A stretch of DNA of 39,406 nucleotides from Mollicutes bacterium (lineage in GTDB: Bacteria; Bacillota_I; Bacilli_A; RF39; UBA660): positions 1 to 39,406 of the forward strand of contig JAAZKW010000036.1 in NCBI GenBank assembly GCA_012799635.1. The letters are read 5' to 3'. Position numbers and translations under genes: made by a program. Numbering within the stretch: position 1 is the first letter of the stretch; the number at the start of each line of letters is the position of its first letter. Below, one piece after another: positions 32,853-39,406 of the stretch. A model generated the notes under the pieces. It did no database searches, was not told the origin of the DNA, and saw nothing but the letters and a program-made list of their open reading frames with translations.

Positions 32853-33904
32853 TTTTTCTTATCTTTCTTCTTATGATTAAATAATATATTTGTTCTTAAT
32901 ACTATATAAAGTAATACTAGCATCATTGCTATATAAATAATCATAGCTACTTTATTGTTACCTATTACATAAAAAATTGATACAACTGAAAAAGCTATAT
33001 TAATTAAATAAATTATTAATACTGTATTTCTTACAGAGAATTTCATATTTAATAATTGATGATGAAAATGTTCTTTATCGGGATCGCCTATTTTTTTACG
33101 TTGTAAAATTCTTCTTAAAATTGCTGAAGCTGTATCAAATATTGGGATTGCTAATATTAATAAGGGTATTGCAAGAGATTGAATAGTCGCAACTTTAAAT
33201 CCTAACAACGCTATTACAGCAATCATAAAACCTAAGAAAGTTGATCCGTTATCGCCCAAAAATACTTTTGCTGGTGGAAAATTATGTGTTAAAAATCCTA
33301 CAGTTGCTCCAAGCATAATAATGCATAAAATTATATCAAGCCCACCAATCCTATTTAAAATAAAAGCTATTATAGCTATAGTTGCAAAATATATTGAACT
33401 GATGCCAGCACAAAGTCCATCTATTCCATCAATTAAATTAATTGCATTGACAGCGCTTGTAATAAATAAAACAGATACAATTTGATTAAGCAACTTTGGA
33501 AAATAAAAAGTATATCCCAATAATGTTATTTCATCAAAATAAAGGTTACCGTAAAAAACTACTATTGAAGATGTTATTATATGAACTAAAAATTTATATT
33601 TGGCTTTAATAGGTTTTATATCATCAAAAATACCTAACATAATAAGTATAAATGATGCTATTAAAATAGAAAGCATTTGAACTGATATTTCGCCATAAAA
33701 CATATATCCAAATAAAAAGGATATATATATAGCAACCCCCCCTAATCTAGCAATATTACTAGTGTGTACTTTTCTTTCCGTTGGAATATCAACAGCATTA
33801 ATATGTATCGCTATTTTTTTAGTTAAAAAAACACTACTAAAACTTATTAAATATGTTACTATCAATATTTCTATTATATTATGTCCATTTACAACTAAAT
33901 CCAT
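32849..33904 (-). CDS. tagO: Undecaprenyl-phosphate GlcNAc-1-phosphate transferase
   Basis: This polytopic enzyme of the MraY/WecA family initiates lipid-linked polymer synthesis. Visible motifs: RKVHTSNIARLGGVAIY, the Asp pair GIFDDIKPIKAKYK (94-95), NAINLIDGIDGL (153-164), FLGDNGSTFLGF (216-227) and the cytoplasmic DKEHFHHQLLN (276-286) that marks the TagO/WecA branch over MraY. The length of 351 aa is normal. With tagA, mnaA and tagD in the window, TagO is the natural name. The start lies after a 124-nt gap, so it may have its own promoter (TATAAT at about 33927-33932 on the minus strand). Confidence 0.93.
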   Translation of the reverse strand: MDLVVNGHNIIEILIVTYLISFSSVFLTKKIAIHINAVDIPTERKVHTSNIARLGGVAIYISFLFGYMFYGEISVQMLSILIASFILIMLGIFDDIKPIKAKYKFLVHIITSSIVVFYGNLYFDEITLLGYTFYFPKLLNQIVSVLFITSAVNAINLIDGIDGLCAGISSIYFATIAIIAFILNRIGGLDIILCIIMLGATVGFLTHNFPPAKVFLGDNGSTFLGFMIAVIALLGFKVATIQSLAIPLLILAIPIFDTASAILRRILQRKKIGDPDKEHFHHQLLNMKFSVRNTVLIIYLINIAFSVVSIFYVIGNNKVAMIIYIAMMLVLLYIVLRTNILFNHKKKDKKK

Positions 33905-34028
33905 GTTTCCTCTTCTTCCACTTTATTAATTATATCCTATATTGCAAAAAATAGGAATATAAAACTAATATTGTTATATCTGTCATGACTAATTTTGTTT
34001 TATTTTTAGTAATAATCAATATATTTAT

Positions 34029-35444
34029 TTAAAACCTAAAATAGATAAATGGATTATATGCAGAACTTAATAACATTCCCATAGATAAAAACAATAAATT
34101 AAATAAAAATATCGACGACACATAATACCACCAAGCATATTTACTTAATTGCTCATTAATATTTCTAATAATAGGAGTTGACAATATTATACCGATTATA
34201 ATAAATATGATGCCAATTATTAAGTATGAATTTTCTACTAATAAAATGATAAAATCTTTCATATTCAAATCAAACATTTTAACAACTATTTTTTTGATTT
34301 CATTCAAATTTTCAATTCTAAATATTAACCATCCAAACATAAATATGCTTATTGAATAAAGATGTTGAAAAAAGTTTGGAATCTTTTTTAATAATTTTAT
34401 TAATAAAAATTTTTCAATTAATAATATAATGCCATAATAACCCCCCCAGATAACAAAATTCCAACTTGCTCCATGCCAAAGCCCAGTTAATAACCAAACA
34501 AATAACACATTACGGATAATTTTTAACTTTGATACTCTGTTTCCCCCTAAAGGGATGTACACATAATCCTTAAACCAGGAAGAAAGTGAAATATGCCACC
34601 TTTTCCAAAAGTCTGTAACGCTTTTGGATATATATGGATAATTAAAATTTTCCAAAAAATTGAAACCAAATATTTTGCCTAAACCTATTGCCATATCACT
34701 ATAGCCACTAAAATCAAAATAAATTTGAATAGTATAAGCAAATAACGCTATCCATAGAAAAATTCCATTGTTAGATAATTCAGTTGAACTATATATACTA
34801 TCACAAACAAAAGCAACATTATTGGCTATTATTACCTTTTTAGCTAATCCAATAATAAACCTTTTAATTCCTTCCATTATTGCTTCAAGTGTTATTTTTC
34901 TAGTTTCCAACTCTTCTTCAATTGTTTCATACCTTACTATTGGACCTGCTATTAACTGTGGGAAAAAAGCAATATAGGTAGCCAAATACATAATATTCTT
35001 TTGGGCCTTAACATCTTTTCTATATACATCTATAACGTATGACATAATTTGAAAAGTAAAAAAACTTATTCCAATTGGCAGTGATAAATTCATTGATGGA
35101 AGAGAGAAGCGAAATAAACTATTTAAATTATTAATTAAAAAGTTACCGTATTTAAAAAAACCAATAATAAATAAATTAATTATTACTGAAAAAAACAAAA
35201 AGAATTTTTTTGTATTTTCCTTATTACTTTTTTCTATTAATATAGCAAAATAATAATTAATTAAAATAGAAAACAACATCAATAATATATATATTGGTTC
35301 TCCCCAGGAATAAAAAATCAATGAAAATATACATAAAACTAAATTTTGCCAATAAATATTTTTAGTAATTGCTTTTACAGAAAAATACATTATAATTACC
35401 AAAGGTAAAAACAATCCTAAAAATGTAAAACTACTGAAAATCAC
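34029..35444 (-). CDS. MBOAT family O-acyltransferase (AlgI/DltB/PatA-like)
   Basis: This membrane-bound O-acyltransferase has about eleven helices. Typical blocks are LGLFLPLVIIMYF, LPIGISFFTFQIMSYVIDVYR, FFPQLIAGPIVRYE, FGFNFLENFNYPYISKSVTDFWKRWHISLSSWFKDYVYIPLGG and the active-site His in LTGLWHGASWNF. Such proteins pass acetyl or other acyl groups across the membrane to modify surface polymers. It starts at a GTG sharing one base with the upstream stop (TAGTG), with AGGGGG ahead of it, so it is tightly coupled to its DHHW partner. It is more AlgI/PatA-like than DltB because no dltA or dltC is nearby. Confidence 0.93.
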   Translation of the reverse strand: MIFSSFTFLGLFLPLVIIMYFSVKAITKNIYWQNLVLCIFSLIFYSWGEPIYILLMLFSILINYYFAILIEKSNKENTKKFFLFFSVIINLFIIGFFKYGNFLINNLNSLFRFSLPSMNLSLPIGISFFTFQIMSYVIDVYRKDVKAQKNIMYLATYIAFFPQLIAGPIVRYETIEEELETRKITLEAIMEGIKRFIIGLAKKVIIANNVAFVCDSIYSSTELSNNGIFLWIALFAYTIQIYFDFSGYSDMAIGLGKIFGFNFLENFNYPYISKSVTDFWKRWHISLSSWFKDYVYIPLGGNRVSKLKIIRNVLFVWLLTGLWHGASWNFVIWGGYYGIILLIEKFLLIKLLKKIPNFFQHLYSISIFMFGWLIFRIENLNEIKKIVVKMFDLNMKDFIILLVENSYLIIGIIFIIIGIILSTPIIRNINEQLSKYAWWYYVSSIFLFNLLFLSMGMLLSSAYNPFIYFRF

Positions 35445-36616
35445 TATTTAACCCCCTTAGCTATAGAATCAAGATAAAGATAATCACCTATGAATAACAC
35501 CTTATCTATATTTTTTTCTCTGATATATTTATCTAAATTAAAATTATTATAATGTCTTAAGTCTACTATATAAGTCCTATTAAAATGAGCCGCTACCAAA
35601 TTTTGAATTGCATTAAAATAACTGTTTTTAATTACTAAAAGATTCTCTCTATTATTTTGTTTATAATCATATATTACCTCTTTATGATCTGCAGCATAGT
35701 GCTGAGCATAATAATTAAAATATTTATCATATAGAAAATCTCCATTTCGTATTTGCTCATCATTTAAACTAAAATCAACCTTTCGATTTCCAAGATAAAT
35801 ATTGTGTTCCGGCAAATTATACTTATAGTAACAAAAGATATCATATTTATCGCTTACAGCATTTCTTGAATATGAACCATAAAATTTAATTTCACTATTA
35901 ACTAATTCCACTGGCATTATTGGTTTATATTCAAGCATATTTCCTAATTCTTCATAAGCTTTTTGACTACCAGCATAATTCCAGTGATGATCTGTTTTAT
36001 AAAAATATATATTATAATCTTCAAAAGAATTTATTTTAAAATGTCCTTGATTCTTGATATTTATATTTTCATTTAAATAATAATAAATATCATTATTTAA
36101 ATCATTAAAATTAATTCCTCTTGAGGAGTCGATATAATAAAAATAAAATTTAACATTAGATATACCGCTAATTAAATTGTTTAATAAAGAAATGCCAAGT
36201 TGTAATTCTTCTCGAAAATTTGATAAATCAGGCTTGTCAACTAATGTTTCATTGCAGCCAAACATATAAACCTTAGTTTTATTATCTACCATTTTATATC
36301 TTTCACATATAAAAGAAAACTTTTCTTCCAAATTACGTCTAATACCATCTGCTATATTACTTTCAAAACTTTTAATATTTTGTTTCATCAATTGCCCTAA
36401 TAATGCTTGATCAACCAAGGAATCTTCTAATTGTTTTTGATAACTTCCTTTTAAAAACTTTTGAAATGTAAATTTTGGCACCTTTGATAACACTCTGTTT
36501 TCTAAAGTAGAAACATCTTTTTGTCCTCTAACCAATATTATCCCTATATTTATAGACATTATATATATTAAGATTATGATTATATATAATATCTTAAATT
36601 TTATTTTATTATTCAT
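35444..36616 (-). CDS. DHHW/AlgX-like acyltransferase partner of the MBOAT protein
   Basis: The protein has one N-terminal membrane helix (FKILYIIIILIYIMSINIGIILV) and an extracytoplasmic domain. The family signature TDHHWNYAGSQKAYEEL is at about 208-224. The nucleophile-like serine sits in LLVIKNSYFNAIQNLVAAHF (about 330-333), where I expect Asp-Ser in most relatives; here it reads Asn-Ser. The ending VDLRHYNNF also fits. These proteins take an acyl group from the MBOAT partner and place it on polysaccharide. The track's start at 36628 is a TTG inside the ribosome site TTGGAGAAAAAG; the ATG at 36616 is correct. Confidence 0.85.
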   Translation of the reverse strand: MNNKIKFKILYIIIILIYIMSINIGIILVRGQKDVSTLENRVLSKVPKFTFQKFLKGSYQKQLEDSLVDQALLGQLMKQNIKSFESNIADGIRRNLEEKFSFICERYKMVDNKTKVYMFGCNETLVDKPDLSNFREELQLGISLLNNLISGISNVKFYFYYIDSSRGINFNDLNNDIYYYLNENINIKNQGHFKINSFEDYNIYFYKTDHHWNYAGSQKAYEELGNMLEYKPIMPVELVNSEIKFYGSYSRNAVSDKYDIFCYYKYNLPEHNIYLGNRKVDFSLNDEQIRNGDFLYDKYFNYYAQHYAADHKEVIYDYKQNNRENLLVIKNSYFNAIQNLVAAHFNRTYIVDLRHYNNFNLDKYIREKNIDKVLFIGDYLYLDSIAKGVK

Positions 36617-36661
36617 CTTTTTCTCCAATATTACTGTAATATATTATACCATCATTTTTAA

Positions 36662-37240
36662 TTATTTCTTGTGAAAATTATTTAAATTCTCATAATCTCC
36701 TGCTATATCACGAAGATTTTGATATGACTCAATACCTTCAATAACAACTTCATTATATGGATTTCCTTTTCTTTCAATCCTAATCACTTTATATGGTTTC
36801 TTTCTTAATAAACTTTTCAATTCCATGGGATTATCATCTATAAAGATACTGTTTTGAAAATCAAGAGGTAAATAAGCTTTCCTTTTACTTAAATTTACTA
36901 TAATTATATTATCGACATATTCTAAAATCCCTGAAGCTTTAATTTTATTTGTTTGAAGCACTTTTGGACCTCTTGTTAAAATATTAATTACATATTTTTT
37001 CGCTTTTAAAGCTTTTAAAAAATCTATTGAATCATTATATAAATAATTTTGATATACATTTACACCCAATTTAGTTAATTTTTTTATTATTTTAAAATAA
37101 CAATAATCTTTATTATTTTCTTTAGCATCTAAAGAATTTAAATCTTCTTTGATATTATATTTTTTTGTTAAAAAATCTAAATCTTGTTTAAATTTAACAG
37201 TATTGGATAAAGTATCATCAAAATCAATATATATATTCAT
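36662..37240 (-). CDS. HAD superfamily hydrolase (phosphatase-like)
   Basis: This compact 192-aa HAD protein has nucleophile motif I IDFDDTLSN (Asp6, Asp8), motif II NILTRGPKVL, and motif IV SIFIDDNPMEL. The cap is a small helical insertion between motifs I and II. It resembles sugar-phosphate or nucleotide 5'-phosphatases of this family; the substrate cannot be read. It lies three bases past the yvcK stop and is part of the same transcription unit. A role in sugar-nucleotide precursor supply is possible but unproven. Confidence 0.8.
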   Translation of the reverse strand: MNIYIDFDDTLSNTVKFKQDLDFLTKKYNIKEDLNSLDAKENNKDYCYFKIIKKLTKLGVNVYQNYLYNDSIDFLKALKAKKYVINILTRGPKVLQTNKIKASGILEYVDNIIIVNLSKRKAYLPLDFQNSIFIDDNPMELKSLLRKKPYKVIRIERKGNPYNEVVIEGIESYQNLRDIAGDYENLNNFHKK

Positions 37241-37243
37241 ATT

Positions 37244-38218
37244 TTATTTTTTATCTCCTTTATTATAATTAAAAGCTAGAGAAAAAATAAGAAAGCCTAA
37301 CCTTACTGAATCATGCTTGTAACCATACTTAGTTGATAACGACGCTAGTTTATCCTCGATTAGAATGACATTTGTCTTTTCGATATTTCGATAGTCTATT
37401 TTAACAGGATCTTTTTGCTCCTCAGTTTGATATTTTTTAGCAACTGCTTTAGATATAACTGTATTTGATGCAATCACATAATCGATTTTTCTTTGACCAA
37501 GATAACTATTTAAAGCATTAATATGGTCAGATACTCTATAACCATCTGTTTCTCCTGGTTGAGTAAATAAATTGCATGAATATACTATTTTAGCTTTAGA
37601 ATTATCAATTGCATCTATAACTTTCTTACTAAGTAAAGTTGGTATTATACTAGTATATAAACTTCCCATACTAATTACTATAATATCAGCATTTTCTAAA
37701 GTCTTTATTAATTCTTTTTTTATTCTTGGTTCTTTATTATAATAAACTCTTTTTATTTTTTTGTTAGCCTCTGTAATTAAATGTTCTCCTTCAATAATCT
37801 TACCATCTTGCATTTCGCCTATTAAGGTAACAACATCCTCTGTTAAAGGCATTACTTTACCACTTAGATTAAGAACTTTCCCCAATACTTCAATACCTGC
37901 CTGAACAGACCCTTTTATATTAGCAGCAGCAGTTAAAATGATATTTCCTACAGTATGCTCTTTTAATCCACCTTCTGATTTAAAACGATAGTTTAAAAGG
38001 CCATCAAAATCATCTTCTCTTCTAGAAAGAGAAACTAATACTTTTCTAATATCACCTACTGCAAGCATATTGAATTCATCTCTAAGTATTCCTGTTGATC
38101 CTCCATCATCACATACAGATACAACTGCAGTTATATCTAAAGGATATTCTTTTAGTCCCTTTAAAAGGAAACTCATTCCTGTGCCACCACCTAATACAAC
38201 AACTTTTTTATTTGCCAT
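37244..38218 (-). CDS. yvcK: YvcK/GlmR family UDP-sugar-binding regulator
   Basis: This is a CofD-like protein of the gluconeogenesis/cell-wall regulator family: KKVVVLGGGTGMSFLLKGLKEY, VSVCDDGGSTGILRDEFNMLAVGDIRKVL, EGGLKEHTVGNIILTAA. In B. subtilis this protein binds UDP-GlcNAc and controls flux into cell-wall precursors through GlmS. The ORF track starts at 38266, but AAAGGAGG lies eight bases before the ATG at 38218, giving MANKKVVVLGGGTG. It overlaps the upstream phosphoesterase by 11 bases. The usual neighbours yvcJ (rapZ) and yvcL (whiA) are absent; instead it stands at the head of a surface-polymer locus that consumes UDP-GlcNAc. Confidence 0.93.
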   Translation of the reverse strand: MANKKVVVLGGGTGMSFLLKGLKEYPLDITAVVSVCDDGGSTGILRDEFNMLAVGDIRKVLVSLSRREDDFDGLLNYRFKSEGGLKEHTVGNIILTAAANIKGSVQAGIEVLGKVLNLSGKVMPLTEDVVTLIGEMQDGKIIEGEHLITEANKKIKRVYYNKEPRIKKELIKTLENADIIVISMGSLYTSIIPTLLSKKVIDAIDNSKAKIVYSCNLFTQPGETDGYRVSDHINALNSYLGQRKIDYVIASNTVISKAVAKKYQTEEQKDPVKIDYRNIEKTNVILIEDKLASLSTKYGYKHDSVRLGFLIFSLAFNYNKGDKK

Positions 38219-39143
38219 CGTAATAACCTCCTTTAATTTTAACTCTTGATATTCCAAGACCATCATCTATTTCGTATAATTTTGGAGATATTATAACATT
38301 TTCATCTACTGTAGAAATATCTGCTGTCCAAAAACCTTTTTGAGAGCAAATTCCCTTTGATAAAAGATATTTTGGAGTATCTACTAATGCTGGTGTCTGA
38401 AGAATATGGGTATCATTATATTTTCGATAACCGCTACGATGAATATGACCTAACGCAATAATATCAGGTTTTTCTGAAGCAGTTAAATAATCTTTATAGT
38501 ATCTTTGATATCTTTTTTCTCCTCTTCCATATCTTTCGTTACCATGTGATAAACACAATAACAGATTATTAAATTTAACACTTATTTTATTATGCCCCAA
38601 ATATACCATATCTTCTCTATACTTAACTATTTCCCTACAAATATTAATACCACGTGTTCTAAGAAAAGACAAATCATGATTACCACTAATAGTATAAAAC
38701 ATAATATTTTTTCTAAAAGGATGTTTATTAACAACATAATCAATCATATTATCTATACCATCAACTTTATTATCATTATTATATTGTAAATGCTTGGGGT
38801 AATAACCATTAGTAAAATCCCCGGCACAAAAGACATGTTTTATTCCTTCATCATCACAATAACTATAAATAAGTTTTATTATATCAGGACGATCTTTTAT
38901 CGAAAAATAATGAGTATCAGATATAATACATATTTTAGATGGGTTTTCAAATATATTATAGGGATTAGAATGCATTAAATTATGAATTAATATATATCTA
39001 TTTTTCCTTTTTTCATCCATTTGAATTTTTTGCAAACAACCCAAAAGTTCTGCATCACTAATACCAATTATTGAACATATTTTTTCTGGGTTATATCCAA
39101 ATTCAATAAAAGTTTTTATGTTGTCAAATAACTTATCATTCAT
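38208..39143 (-). CDS. HTH-like N-terminal segment fused to a calcineurin-like metallophosphoesterase
   Basis: The C-terminal 240 residues form a metallophosphoesterase: CIISDTHYF, VFCAGDFTNGY, YTISGNHDLSF, LCLSHGNE and IIALGHIHRSGY supply the metal ligands. The first ~45 residues, FIEFGYNPEKICSIIGISDAELLGCL, look like a small helix-turn-helix. That combination suggests DNA or RNA association, or a sensor function, but the substrate is unknown. It is the first gene of the yvcK convoy. Its ATG at 39143 has GTGGGGGA upstream. It ends inside the yvcK start region, so the two are translationally coupled. Confidence 0.85.
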   Translation of the reverse strand: MNDKLFDNIKTFIEFGYNPEKICSIIGISDAELLGCLQKIQMDEKRKNRYILIHNLMHSNPYNIFENPSKICIISDTHYFSIKDRPDIIKLIYSYCDDEGIKHVFCAGDFTNGYYPKHLQYNNDNKVDGIDNMIDYVVNKHPFRKNIMFYTISGNHDLSFLRTRGINICREIVKYREDMVYLGHNKISVKFNNLLLCLSHGNERYGRGEKRYQRYYKDYLTASEKPDIIALGHIHRSGYRKYNDTHILQTPALVDTPKYLLSKGICSQKGFWTADISTVDENVIISPKLYEIDDGLGISRVKIKGGYYDGK

Positions 39144-39221
39144 AACGTATCCCCCACTTTAATATTAATATATATTTTATTATTTATCAATAATTTCAAT
39201 ATAAATTACTAAAAAGTATGA

Positions 39222-39265
39222 TTATTCCGTGATAATGTCTTAATAGTTATTCCGCGATTATGTCC
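39222..39265 (+). repeat. Two tandem 19-bp repeats at the end of a probable insertion element
   Basis: TTATTCCGTGATAATGTCT (39222-39240) and TTATTCCGCGATTATGTCC (39247-39265) are 16/19 identical with a 25-base period. They lie directly upstream of the transposase-like ORF and are the most GC-structured sequence in this gap. Probably transposase-binding repeats at the left end. Confidence 0.6.
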
Positions 39266-39298
39266 CAACTATGTTATACTACACCATTGAGGTGGAAA

Positions 39299-39406
39299 AT
39301 GAGAAAGGTTATATTAAGAATGAATGAACAACAAAAATATGAACTAATAAAAGATTTAGTTGAAAGGAAAAGAAACAAGAAACATGTTGCTTTAAAATTA
39401 AATTTA
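39299..39406 (+). CDS. N-terminus of a probable IS1202/ISNCY-type transposase, cut by window edge
   Basis: An ATG at 39299 preceded by GAGGTGG opens a frame of 36 codons to the window edge: MRKVILRMNEQQKYELIKDL, then VERKRNKKHVALKLNL. The pattern MNExxKYExIKxLVxxxxNKKxxALKL is what I recall from IS1202-group (ISNCY) transposases of Firmicutes, where it begins an HTH domain. The tandem terminal repeats just upstream support a mobile element. The right end and the catalytic DDE region are outside the window. It is transcribed away from the phosphoesterase operon. Confidence 0.65.
   Translation, partial: MRKVILRMNEQQKYELIKDLVERKRNKKHVALKLNL

Noticed and set aside
33905-34028. TATAAT-containing inverted repeat TCCTAT...ATAGGA before tagO
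   Set aside because: The -10 is good but no convincing -35 sits at 16-18 nt, and the repeat arms are only six bases; mentioned under tagO but not called as a separate feature.

Overview
The window is strongly AT-rich, densely coding bacterial DNA. The gene set (FtsY/YlxM, YvcK, a TagO-TagA-MnaA-TagD wall-polymer pathway, Shine-Dalgarno sites of the AGGAGG type, SipW-type surface proteins) points to a walled, Gram-positive-type, low-GC Firmicute, probably a gut Bacilli/Erysipelotrichia- or RF39-like lineage. TGA is used as a normal stop (for example at the ends of the glycerophosphotransferase gene and of the 239-aa surface-protein gene), so this is not a UGA=Trp mollicute. Lineage is inference only. 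Almost everything is on the minus strand; the exceptions are the Y-family polymerase (4850-6109) and the element entering at the right edge. No gap between genes exceeds about 190 bases, and I see no rRNA, tRNA or CRISPR array.

Region by region. 1-736: truncated membrane sensor-kinase-like gene whose phosphoacceptor His position reads Gln. 829-4648: two tandem adenylate-forming (acyl-CoA-synthetase-like) genes; the downstream one is split by a one-base frameshift in a T7 run. 4785-6586: divergent sigma-A promoter, Y-family translesion polymerase, and a convergent unknown, probably disordered protein whose stop codon abuts the polymerase stop. 6661-8608: yebC-ftsY-ylxM operon. 8675-9820: N-acetylhexosamine kinase homologue with its own promoter. 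9924-11040: two overlapping genes of unknown function. 11116-12409: GtrA plus polyprenyl-phosphate glycosyltransferase pair. 12503-14487: terminator, two SipW-type/TasA-like surface proteins and a consensus promoter.

14503-39143 is a large cell-surface glycopolymer locus in two convoys. The first (39143 to 30239) carries an HTH-metallophosphoesterase, yvcK/glmR, a HAD phosphatase, a DHHW/MBOAT O-acetylation pair, tagO, a Wzy-like membrane protein and mnaA, and closes at a hairpin terminator. The second (30167 to 14503, fourteen genes) starts at a promoter that is interleaved with that terminator: ABC exporter (TagG/TagH type), glycosyltransferases, the three-gene UDP-L-FucNAc pathway (capE, capF, capG), a CDP-glycerol-dependent glycerophosphotransferase with tagD, tagA, a polysaccharide deacetylase and galE. 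Read together: TagO starts the lipid-linked unit with GlcNAc-P, MnaA and TagA add ManNAc, glycerol phosphate comes from TagD and the glycerophosphotransferase, L-FucNAc and other sugars are added by the glycosyltransferases, TagGH exports it, and MBOAT/DHHW probably O-acylates it outside. This is a wall-teichoic-acid-like polymer with capsule-type sugars.

39222-39406 is the left end of a probable IS1202/ISNCY-type insertion element running off the window.
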